From assembly GCF_013282095.1 (NCBI RefSeq), contig NZ_BLTJ01000004.1, forward strand, positions 186,001 to 250,000: DNA of 64,000 nucleotides, read 5' to 3'. Origin of the DNA: Enterocloster alcoholdehydrogenati. Lineage in GTDB: Bacteria > Bacillota > Clostridia > Lachnospirales > Lachnospiraceae. The position numbers and the translations under genes were made by a program. Positions 32,674 through 40,129 of this stretch are shown piece by piece; position 1 is the first letter of the stretch; the number at the start of each line of letters is the position of its first letter. The notes beneath the pieces were generated by a model. The model was not told the origin of the DNA, ran no database searches, and saw only the letters and a list, made by a program, of their open reading frames with translations.

Positions 32674-33813
32674 ATGAAGAAACGAAGATGGATTTGGGCT
32701 GCTGCAGTATTCTTCGGACTGCTGTTGGCAGCCCTTGGTATATTTGCCCTGGGATATGGGAACGAGGGCAGCTATGTAAGCCCCTCCAGTCCAGGAACAG
32801 AAAAGTCTGAAGCTGCAGAGGAACCCCAGGAAATCTTTATACAAAATGAGAACGAGGAAGAGGCCAGGGAGGACGCTCCCGTCCGTCTTGTATTTGCAGG
32901 GGATATTCTTCTTTCGGATCACGTATTAAATGCCTATTCCAAGGGCGGAGGAATCCGGGGGATTCTGGATTCAGGCTTTCAGAAGATGATAGATGAAAGC
33001 GATATTTTCATGGCAAATGAGGAATTTCCGTTCAGCAGCCGGGGAACGGCGGCGGAGGATAAGCAGTTTACCTTTCGGCTTCCTCCAAAGAATGTGTCCA
33101 TATTCCAGGAAATGGGAATTGATATTGTCACTCTGGCTAATAATCACACCTTGGATTTTGGAACGGAGGCTTTGATGGATACCTGTGATACACTGGATCA
33201 GGCTGAAATTTACCATGTGGGGGCCGGCAGGAATCTTGAAGAGGCAAAACAGCCGGCTGTTCTTACGGCAAAGGGAAAGAAGATCGGTTTTCTGGGAGCG
33301 TCCCGTGTGATTCCTGTCGCTTCATGGAATGCCGCTGCCGCTGCACCAGGGCTGCTGACCACCTACGATCCCACGCTTTTGCTGGAAGAGATACGCACTT
33401 TAAAGGAAACGTGCGACTATGTGGTGGTTTATGTCCACTGGGGCATCGAACGGAGTGAACGGCCGGAAGCCTATCAGCGTTCTCTGGGACAGCAGTACAT
33501 TGATGCCGGGGCAGATCTGGTAATCGGCAGTCATCCTCATGTGCTCCAGGGAATAGAATATTATAAGGGCAAGCCCATTGTATACAGTCTGGGCAATTTT
33601 ATATTTGGAAGCAGTATCCCAAAGACAGCTCTGCTGCAGGCGGAATGGGACGGAAGGGAGACAAAGCTGTCCCTGATCCCAGGCGTTTCCTCGGCCGGGT
33701 ATACCAGGATGCTTCAAACTCAGGATGAGACCAGGGAGTTTTACGAGTACATGACCGGAATTTCTTATGGAGTGACGGTGAATGAGAATGGACAGGTGTC
33801 AGAAACAGAGTAA
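32674..33813 (+). CDS. CapA family (poly-gamma-glutamate capsule-type) metallophosphatase-like protein
   Basis: A 379-residue protein with an N-terminal membrane anchor (WIWAAAVFFGLLLAALGIF, about 5-25), a Ser/Glu-rich linker, and a CapA domain: LVFAGDILLSDHVLNAYSKG near residue 75, SDIFMANEEFPFS, DIVTLANNHTLDFGTEAL and VVYVHWGIERSERPE, then GADLVIGSHPHVLQGIEYYK. Asp, Asn-His and the SHPH motif are the family's metal ligands. It is placed outside the membrane. No other capsule genes are next to it, so a cell-envelope role other than PGA synthesis is possible. ATG 32674 has ACAGGA upstream. Confidence 0.88.
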   Translation: MKKRRWIWAAAVFFGLLLAALGIFALGYGNEGSYVSPSSPGTEKSEAAEEPQEIFIQNENEEEAREDAPVRLVFAGDILLSDHVLNAYSKGGGIRGILDSGFQKMIDESDIFMANEEFPFSSRGTAAEDKQFTFRLPPKNVSIFQEMGIDIVTLANNHTLDFGTEALMDTCDTLDQAEIYHVGAGRNLEEAKQPAVLTAKGKKIGFLGASRVIPVASWNAAAAAPGLLTTYDPTLLLEEIRTLKETCDYVVVYVHWGIERSERPEAYQRSLGQQYIDAGADLVIGSHPHVLQGIEYYKGKPIVYSLGNFIFGSSIPKTALLQAEWDGRETKLSLIPGVSSAGYTRMLQTQDETREFYEYMTGISYGVTVNENGQVSETE

Positions 33814-33843
33814 ACGAGGGCGTATGCCCGGCTCTGTTTTCTC
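33803..33843 (+). terminator. Terminator overlapping the end of the capA-like gene
   Basis: AAACAGAG (which spans the last codons) pairs with CTCTGTTT, with an inner GGC/GCC pair, followed by TTCTC. The stop codon is inside the loop. Confidence 0.7.
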
Positions 33844-33869
33844 GCACGGTTTAACCGCAGCATTCCATG

Positions 33870-34826
33870 CTAGACTGTGTTCTGGGGATTCCACAGCTTT
33901 CCCTGCCATGTATCCCGCTCTTTGAAACGTTGATGGAGCGTGTTTAAGACCCTTTTTTTATCTTGGCTCCAAAGCGGTGCGATCAGCAGCTGCCTGGGGC
34001 CATCGCCGGTGAGCCGGTGGATAGTTAAGGAAGGCGGAAGAATTTCTACACAGTCAATCACAAAGTCAATATATTCCTCCATGGAAAACACGGGAAAGGG
34101 ATGGTCCTGGTATAAAGCTGCCAGATCCGTCCCTTTTAATATATGAAGCAGCTGAAGCTTGATCCCGTCAATGGGCTGGCAAGACAGCCAGGAGACTGTT
34201 TTTTTCATCTGCTTTTTCGTTTCTTTCGGCAGGCCAAGAATTACATGAACAATAACCGTGATTCCCGCCTCCTTCAGCTGTTTTAGGGCAGATTCAAACA
34301 CAGGCAGTTCATATCCCCGGCGGATCAGACGGGCCGTATCCTCATGGATGGTCTGCAGTCCCAGTTCTACCCATACTGGCTTTATCCGGTTCAGATCAGC
34401 TAACAGTTCTACTGTTTCCGTTTCCAGACAGTCCGGCCGGGTACCGATGGACAAAGCGGCGATCTGTGGATGGGAAATGGCCCGTGAAAACAGGGGGGAG
34501 AGATAGGAAATCGGCGCATATGTATTGGTAAAGGACTGAAAATAGGCCACGTAGGCCGGCTGGCTGCCGGTTAAAGGCATTTTCAGACGGATCCGTTCTT
34601 TGGCAGCTTCAATCTGATCCCAGACGTCCCTTCCGGCCGGAATGGCAAAGTCGCCGGAGCCGCCTTCGCTGCAGAAGATACAGCCCCGGTTTCCGCAGGT
34701 TCCGTCCCGGTTGGGGCAGGTCATGCCGCCGTCCAGAGAAAGCTTGTAGAGTTTTCGGCCAAAGGTATGCTTCAGTTCATAGTCCAGAGAATGATAGGGC
34801 TTTCCATTCCAGTTTTTTGGGGTCAT
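33870..34826 (-). CDS. TIGR01212 family radical SAM protein (YtqA/YhcC-like)
   Basis: A 318-residue radical SAM enzyme. The N-terminal cluster-binding cysteines are spaced in TCPNRDGTCGNRGCIFCSEG (about residues 36-55), with two extra Cys as usual in this family. Further blocks are YFQSFTNTYAPISYLSPLF, LSIGTRPDCLETETVELL and VELGLQTIHEDTARLIRRGY. Homologues lie near tRNA modification enzymes; the reaction is not firmly established. It faces the capA-like gene and is divergent from galK. AAAGGA precedes the ATG. Confidence 0.9.
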   Translation of the reverse strand: MTPKNWNGKPYHSLDYELKHTFGRKLYKLSLDGGMTCPNRDGTCGNRGCIFCSEGGSGDFAIPAGRDVWDQIEAAKERIRLKMPLTGSQPAYVAYFQSFTNTYAPISYLSPLFSRAISHPQIAALSIGTRPDCLETETVELLADLNRIKPVWVELGLQTIHEDTARLIRRGYELPVFESALKQLKEAGITVIVHVILGLPKETKKQMKKTVSWLSCQPIDGIKLQLLHILKGTDLAALYQDHPFPVFSMEEYIDFVIDCVEILPPSLTIHRLTGDGPRQLLIAPLWSQDKKRVLNTLHQRFKERDTWQGKLWNPQNTV

Positions 34827-34899
34827 AGGCGTATCCTTTCTTTAAAGGGGGATAAAAAAGAACTTGGGGCTGTCAGCAGAACAGCATGATTCTGAGGGT

Positions 34900-34927
34900 A
34901 TTATAACAGAAAAAAACAGTCTGTCCA
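34900..34927 (-). promoter_or_regulatory. Probable promoter of the radical SAM gene
   Basis: On the minus strand, TGGACA (34922-34927) and TATAAT (34900-34905) are separated by 16 bases. Confidence 0.6.
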
Positions 34928-34958
34928 GAAAATTGTAGGAACACAGGAAAATATTGTA

Positions 34959-34988
34959 TTGAAGGTAAGCTCCATCTTATGATAAACT
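34959..34988 (+). promoter_or_regulatory. Possible promoter of galK
   Basis: TTGAAG (34959-34964) and TAAACT (34983-34988) with an 18-base spacer, about 93 bases before the galK start. Confidence 0.4.
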
Positions 34989-35081
34989 GTGCGTAAAGGG
35001 GGTGTGTGATCAGGGAAGGTAAGCTTTTTGCCCTGTAAGGACGCCGCCCTATGTGTTTTAAGAAGGAGAGGTAAAACAGGG

Positions 35082-36377
35082 ATGAATGTAAAAGAAACGA
35101 TCCAGCTTTTAAAAAGTGACAAGGCGGCTGCTCTGATGGCAGAGTTTTACGGCAAAGAAGGGGCAGCTGCAAATGAGGCCCGTTATGAAAGAGTGCTGAC
35201 AGGCTTTGAACAGGAATTTGGGGATACCGGGGATATTCTTTTATTCTCTTCTCCGGGGCGCACGGAGATCAGCGGAAACCATACGGATCATAACCACGGA
35301 AAGGTGCTGGCAGGAAGCATTAACCTGGACTGCGTAGGCGCGGCTGCAAGAAATCAGTCGGATCTGGTTCATATCATCAGCGAAACCTATGATCAGGACA
35401 TTACCATTGACTTAAATCAGCTGGAGCCAAGCGCTAAGAAAGCCGGAACCGCAGATCTGATCAAGGGGCTTTTAAAAGGCTTTAAGGAATCCGGCTGCAG
35501 GATTGGCGGATTTGACGCTTATGTGACCAGCAACGTGATCAGCGCTGCCGGCGTCAGCTCCTCTGCCTCCTTTGAGATGCTTCTGTGTTCCATGCTCAAC
35601 ACATTTTTCAATGAAGGCCGTATGGACAACGTGGCCTATGCCCATATTGGAAAATACTCAGAAAACGTGTACTGGGATAAGGCTTCCGGCCTCTTAGACC
35701 AGATGGCCTGTGCGGTGGGCGGCCTGATCACCATTGATTTTGCAGAGCCGTCATCCCCCAGAGTAGAGAAAATTGATTTTGATTTTGGCTCCCAGGATCA
35801 CAGCCTGATTATCGTACAGACAGGAAAAGGCCATGCGGATCTCAGCGCCGACTACTCTTCGGTTCCAAACGAGATGAAAAAGGTAGCCCGGTTTTTCGGA
35901 AAAGAAGTGCTGGCCCAGGTAGCAGAGGAGCAGGTGATCGAACATCTGGAAAAGGTACGTGCGTATGCAGGAGACCGCTCCGTTCTGCGCGCCCTTCATT
36001 TCTTTGAGGAAAATAAGAGAGTGGAAGAGGAGGTGAAGGCTTTAAAAGAGGGCCGGTTTGAGGACTTCCTCAGAAACATCACCGCCTCTGGCAATTCCTC
36101 ATGGAAATGGCTCCAGAATTGCTTTACTGCCAGCGCCTGCCAGGAACAGGGCATCACAATCGCACTGGCGCTTACAGAACTGTTTATCGCTGAAAAACAG
36201 AGAGGTGCCTGCAGAGTCCATGGAGGCGGTTTCGCCGGGGTCATCATGGCCATGCTGCCGAATGATTTGACCGATGAGTATATAAAGTACATCGAGGGCT
36301 GTCTGGGCGAGGGCTGCGCGTATCGTATGAGTATCCGGCCTTATGGGGCGGTCTGCGTCAATGAGCTGCTGAAATAA
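35082..36377 (+). CDS. galK: Galactokinase
   Basis: A 431-residue GHMP kinase that phosphorylates galactose at C1, the first step of the Leloir pathway. The signature reads FSSPGRTEISGNHTDHNHGK near residue 49, with Asn and His at places normally Glu and Tyr (GEHTDYN), a variant common in clostridial galactokinases. The ATP loop is SAAGVSSSASFEMLLCSML near residue 162, and the third motif RVHGGGFAGVIMAML near residue 380. Start at 35082, behind AAGGAGAG. galT and galE are not in the window. Confidence 0.92.
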   Translation: MNVKETIQLLKSDKAAALMAEFYGKEGAAANEARYERVLTGFEQEFGDTGDILLFSSPGRTEISGNHTDHNHGKVLAGSINLDCVGAAARNQSDLVHIISETYDQDITIDLNQLEPSAKKAGTADLIKGLLKGFKESGCRIGGFDAYVTSNVISAAGVSSSASFEMLLCSMLNTFFNEGRMDNVAYAHIGKYSENVYWDKASGLLDQMACAVGGLITIDFAEPSSPRVEKIDFDFGSQDHSLIIVQTGKGHADLSADYSSVPNEMKKVARFFGKEVLAQVAEEQVIEHLEKVRAYAGDRSVLRALHFFEENKRVEEEVKALKEGRFEDFLRNITASGNSSWKWLQNCFTASACQEQGITIALALTELFIAEKQRGACRVHGGGFAGVIMAMLPNDLTDEYIKYIEGCLGEGCAYRMSIRPYGAVCVNELLK

Positions 36378-36417
36378 TGCCGGAAAAATAAAGAAATAGT
36401 CTTGCCGTATCCAGCAA

Positions 36418-36462
36418 AGGGCGCTGCAGATACCATCCTGGCGGATGATTCTGCAGCGCCCT
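36418..36462. terminator. Inverted repeat between convergent galK and pncB
   Basis: A perfect 13-base stem (AGGGCGCTGCAGA with TCTGCAGCGCCCT) separated by 19 bases lies in the gap between the two convergent genes. There is no long U tract on either side, but the place fits a shared bidirectional terminator. Confidence 0.6.
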
Positions 36463-36495
36463 CCGTGTTATATCATTTCCTGGCGTTTTAATCCA

Positions 36496-37953
36496 TTATT
36501 TTCTGTGGTAAGTATCTAACAGCTGATTCTTCATATGCCATAATTCATGGGACAGATCCACATGAACCTTGTGGGGGTTGACAAGACGTTTGGATTCATC
36601 CCACAGGGTATCCAGTTCCTGTCTGCAGTAAGCCTGAATGTCCATCACCTTTGGCGTTTCGTAAACACATTCGCCCTTTAGGAAAATGGGAACGAGAAGT
36701 TCCCTCATGGTGTAGGTTCCGGGTGCCAGCATGGTTTTTTTCCAGGTTTCGATGGGATCAAAGAGCAGGAGAGAGTGGCTGGTGTCAAATGTTTCGCCTA
36801 CCAGACAGATCAGGTCTGCAATGATCTTTCCCGTTTCCTTATCATAGATACGCTGGATGGTTTTATTGCCGGGGTTGGTGATCTTTTCCGCATTTTCGGA
36901 AAGCTTGATCTTGGGGATGAAACTGCCGGTGGATTTATCCTTTACCGCAGCCAGTTTGTAGACGCCGCCGAAGGAGGGGCAGTCTTTAGCTGTGATCAGA
37001 TTGGTTCCCACGCCCCAGGAATTGATAGTGGCGCCCTGCATCTTTAAACTGTCGATCAGGTATTCATCCAGATCATTGGAGGCTGAGATTACCGCATCAG
37101 AAAATCCGGCAGCATCCAGCATCTTTTTCGCTTTCTTTGACAGGTAGGCCAGATCGCCGCTGTCCAGACGAATTCCGTAGAAGGTGAGCGGTATACCGGC
37201 GTTTTTCATTTCCTTAAATACCTGAATGGCATTTGGGATGCCGGAGTTCAGGGTATCATAGGTATCTACTAAGAGGATACAGGCAGAGGGATAGAGTTTT
37301 GCATAGGTGCGGAAGGCGGTCAGCTCGTCCGGGAAGCTCATAATCCAGCTGTGGGCATGAGTGCCTTTTACGGGAACATCAAACATCTTTCCGCAGAGCA
37401 CGTTTGAGGTGCCTATACAGCCTGCGATCATGGCGGCTCTTGCGCCGTAGGTGCCGGCATCGGGGCCCTGAGCCCGGCGCAGACCAAATTCCATCACGCC
37501 ATCCCCCTTGGCTGCATAGACGATGCGCTCGGTCTTGGTGGCGATGAGGCTCTGGTGATTGATGATGTTAAGGAGAGCCGTTTCCACTAGCTGAGCCTGC
37601 ATGATGGGAGCGATTACTTTTACAAGCGGTTCTCTGGGGAAAACCACCGTACCCTCGGGAATAGCGTAGATATCTCCGCTAAAGCGGAAGTCTCTCAGAT
37701 AGTCCAGGAAATCTTCTTCAAAAATTCCCACGCCTCTTAAATAATCAATGTCGCTTTCGTCAAAATGGAGATCCCTGATATATTCAATCACCTGTTCCAG
37801 CCCGGCGCAGACAGCAAATCCGTTTCCATGGGGATTGTTCCTGTAAAACATATCGAAAATGACCGTTTCGTTGGCGTCTTTTTCCTTAAAATAGCCCTGC
37901 ATCATGGTAAGCTCATACAGGTCTGTCAGCAGTGTAAGATTTCTCTGGTCCAT
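36496..37953 (-). CDS. pncB: Nicotinate phosphoribosyltransferase
   Basis: A 485-residue type II phosphoribosyltransferase of NAD salvage: nicotinate plus PRPP to nicotinate mononucleotide. It begins MDQRNLTLLTDLYELTMMQG, the family start. Other blocks are EFGLRRAQGPDAGTYGARAA near residue 160, GTHAHSWIMSFPDELTAFR and FYGIRLDSGDLAYLSKKAK near residue 255. The start at 37953 has GGGAGG upstream; the open frame extends 32 codons further without ribosome site. It is convergent with galK. Confidence 0.94.
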   Translation of the reverse strand: MDQRNLTLLTDLYELTMMQGYFKEKDANETVIFDMFYRNNPHGNGFAVCAGLEQVIEYIRDLHFDESDIDYLRGVGIFEEDFLDYLRDFRFSGDIYAIPEGTVVFPREPLVKVIAPIMQAQLVETALLNIINHQSLIATKTERIVYAAKGDGVMEFGLRRAQGPDAGTYGARAAMIAGCIGTSNVLCGKMFDVPVKGTHAHSWIMSFPDELTAFRTYAKLYPSACILLVDTYDTLNSGIPNAIQVFKEMKNAGIPLTFYGIRLDSGDLAYLSKKAKKMLDAAGFSDAVISASNDLDEYLIDSLKMQGATINSWGVGTNLITAKDCPSFGGVYKLAAVKDKSTGSFIPKIKLSENAEKITNPGNKTIQRIYDKETGKIIADLICLVGETFDTSHSLLLFDPIETWKKTMLAPGTYTMRELLVPIFLKGECVYETPKVMDIQAYCRQELDTLWDESKRLVNPHKVHVDLSHELWHMKNQLLDTYHRK

Positions 37954-38021
37954 ATGGTTTTCCTCCCTGGTTTGGCGGTGTCCTCCCTGTACGGGACGGC
38001 AGCAAACTGTGTATTGACAGT

Positions 38022-38049
38022 AGTATAGCACAAATTTTACAAAAGACAA
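38022..38049 (-). promoter_or_regulatory. Probable promoter of pncB
   Basis: On the minus strand, TTGTCT (38044-38049) and TATACT (38022-38027) with a 16-base spacer and a TGC extended -10. Confidence 0.65.
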
Positions 38050-38119
38050 GCGAATTGTTAAAAAAATAACAAGATATTCAGCTCCGGCAGAAATAAAAGT
38101 TTCTGATCAAGGACAGAGG

Positions 38120-38147
38120 TTGCAAAACGAGAAATATTTGATAGAAT
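38120..38147 (+). promoter_or_regulatory. Possible promoter of the CmpB-like membrane protein gene
   Basis: TTGCAA (38120-38125) and TAGAAT (38142-38147) with a 16-base spacer. Confidence 0.45.
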
Positions 38148-38236
38148 GAAACTGTTCAAGAAGATACCCCGTCCTGAATTGCTGCGAATATAAAAAAAGC
38201 AGCGGGAATTTTGCGGGAACCAACAGGAGGAGGCCC

Positions 38237-39676
38237 ATGAATTACACAGGATATGAGCTCTTATGGCTGTTTGCAGTCTATTCGGCGGCAGGCTGGTGGC
38301 TGGAGGTGGGAGCGGCAGCAGTCAAACGGCACCGGTTTGTAAACCGGGGCTATTTAAACGGGCCGTTCTGCCCGGTATACGGTCTGTCGGCCGCCGCCTT
38401 TGCAGTGTTTTTGCCGGAGTTGAAGGAACATCTGGTGTTTTTGTTTCTTGGCGGCATGATACTGGCGGCATTTACAGAATATATATGCGGCTTTCTCTTA
38501 GAGCGCATATTCCGGCAGAAGTGGTGGGATTATTCGGAAAAACGCTTTTGTGCTGGAGGCTATGTGGCTCTGGAAACTTCCATTTTCTGGGGAATATGCG
38601 CTGTACTCTGCATCCGGGTGTTTAACCCGTTTCTGATAAAGCTGATCCACATACTTCCGGCCGGTGCAGGAAAGCTCCTTTTGGGGATCATTTTAGGAAC
38701 AGCGCTCTTAGACGGCCTTGGTTCTTCGGCGGCTGTATTTCAGATGCACCGCCGGTTAAGGAAGATGGCCAGCCAGGTCAGCGGCGATATGCAGCGGCTG
38801 GCGGACTCCTTTGGAAACGCCCTGACCCGGAGGATTCAGCGGCGGATGATGGGGGCGTATCCCGGCTTAAAGGCAGAGCGGCTGATTGCAGGGCAGAGAC
38901 ATGAGGCGGCCGAAAATGAGCACAGCGCAGAGAAAACGGTTTTTGCCGCCGGCTGCTGTTTTTACAAACTGACAGCGCTTTTCTTTATCGGAGCCTTTCT
39001 GGGGGATATCACAGAGACTGTTTTCTGTTACAGCCGGACGGGAATTATCATGAGCCGAAGCAGTGTGGTATACGGGCCGTTCAGTATCGTATGGGGATTC
39101 GGCTGTGTCCTGCTGACTGCGTTTTTATATCCTTACCGGGAGAAAAATGACCGGTATATCTTTCTGGCAGGCACCATCTTGGGCGGAGCCTATGAATATA
39201 TATGCAGTGTGTTTTCCGAACTGGTTTTCGGCACCGTATTCTGGGATTACAGCGCCATTCCTTTTAATCTGGGCGGTCGGATCAATCTGCTCTACTGCTT
39301 TTTCTGGGGCATTGTGGCGGTAGTATGGCTTAAAATACTGTATCCCTTTCTGTCCAGGGCGATTGAACGGATTCCCGTGAAATGGGGGAAATTCCTCTGC
39401 AACGGACTGATCCTTTTTATGGTCTTTGATATGGCGGTATCCGGCCTTGCCCTGGGACGGTATTCGGCCAGACAGGATAAGGAAGTCCTTCAGAGCCAGA
39501 TGGGATCCCAGGAGGCCTCCCTGCAAAAAGCGGCGGGAGAGGAAGAAAGGGCCGGGACAGAGATGGGGCGAGAGGAAGGAAACACCCTGGCAGAGGGGCT
39601 GAACGGCTGGCTGGATTATCATTTTCCAGATGAGCGAATGAAACGGATCTATCCCAATGCCAAATTTGTAGACTAG
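38237..39676 (+). CDS. Membrane protein with two CmpB-like (PF06541-type) domains
   Basis: A 479-residue multi-span membrane protein. Two copies of the putative ABC-transporter type IV (CmpB-like) domain are visible. The first is about residues 5-150 (WWLEVGAAAVKRHRFVNRGY, FTEYICGFLLERIF, WWDYSEKRF); the second is about 245-400 (IGAFLGDITETVFCYSRTG, AYEYICSVFSELVFGTVFWD). Each has four or so hydrophobic spans and the conserved W-D-Y block. The end is hydrophilic and acidic. Despite the family name, no ATPase partner is nearby, and the function is not known. GGAGGAGG precedes the ATG. Confidence 0.82.
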   Translation: MNYTGYELLWLFAVYSAAGWWLEVGAAAVKRHRFVNRGYLNGPFCPVYGLSAAAFAVFLPELKEHLVFLFLGGMILAAFTEYICGFLLERIFRQKWWDYSEKRFCAGGYVALETSIFWGICAVLCIRVFNPFLIKLIHILPAGAGKLLLGIILGTALLDGLGSSAAVFQMHRRLRKMASQVSGDMQRLADSFGNALTRRIQRRMMGAYPGLKAERLIAGQRHEAAENEHSAEKTVFAAGCCFYKLTALFFIGAFLGDITETVFCYSRTGIIMSRSSVVYGPFSIVWGFGCVLLTAFLYPYREKNDRYIFLAGTILGGAYEYICSVFSELVFGTVFWDYSAIPFNLGGRINLLYCFFWGIVAVVWLKILYPFLSRAIERIPVKWGKFLCNGLILFMVFDMAVSGLALGRYSARQDKEVLQSQMGSQEASLQKAAGEEERAGTEMGREEGNTLAEGLNGWLDYHFPDERMKRIYPNAKFVD

Positions 39677-39682
39677 CACAGC

Positions 39683-39711
39683 TTGACATTTTATGGCCCA
39701 GTCATTATAAT
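39683..39711 (+). promoter_or_regulatory. Sigma-A promoter of the T-box/ileS transcript
   Basis: A perfect TTGACA (39683-39688), 17-base spacer and perfect TATAAT (39706-39711). It starts just after the preceding stop codon. Confidence 0.9.
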
Positions 39712-39720
39712 AAAATCGTT

Positions 39721-39962
39721 ATAAGAAAAAGGCCATGAAGGAGACAGTAGCCCTTTCCGAAGGCAAAAGAGAGCCGGTGGCGGTGGAAATCCGGTGTCAG
39801 TAGGAAAGATGCGAAGATCGCTCCGGAGCTGCCGGCTGAACGCTTAAGTAGGCCCGGCCGTTTTTCCTGCGTTAGAGGAACTCATATGACAGTATGCAGT
39901 AACAGGTGGTTAAACGAATCCAAGACTTTCGTCCTTTTACGGGGACGGGAGTCTTTTTTTAT
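39721..39962 (+). ncRNA. T-box leader (isoleucine) controlling ileS
   Basis: The leader starts behind a consensus promoter. Stem I is formed by GAGAGCCGG with its partner CCGGCT near 39835, and the probable specifier codon ATC (Ile) is at 39817-39819 after CGAAG. The T-box segment is CAGGTGGTTAAACG (39903-39916), with TGG to pair with the CCA end of uncharged tRNA. A terminator follows at 39922-39961. Uncharged tRNA-Ile should stabilise the antiterminator and switch on ileS. The T-box deviates from AGGGTGGNACCGCG. Confidence 0.88.
39922..39962 (+). terminator. Regulated terminator of the ileS T-box
   Basis: AAGACTTTCGTCC pairs with GGGACGGGAGTCTT across a short loop (with mismatches), followed by a run of T. 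Between here and ileS (39963-40129) I see no gene; the region has one GGAGG just before the ATG. Confidence 0.85.
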
Positions 39963-40129
39963 AACAACGAGGTGTTCGCAGGGCGCCGCCTTGTTGTTTG
40001 CAGTTCAGAAAAGATTCTTTCCTGTGAGGCATCGCAAAGGCTGCGGCTTTTCACATAAAGAAAAAGCTGCCAAACCGTGTCCTCTTGGAGGCTCTGAGAG
40101 TGCACAATATCGAATGGAGGTAGACTAGG

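Noticed and set aside
39886-40128. 80-codon open frame between promoter and ileS
   Set aside because: It runs through the T-box and terminator, so it is an RNA element rather than a gene.
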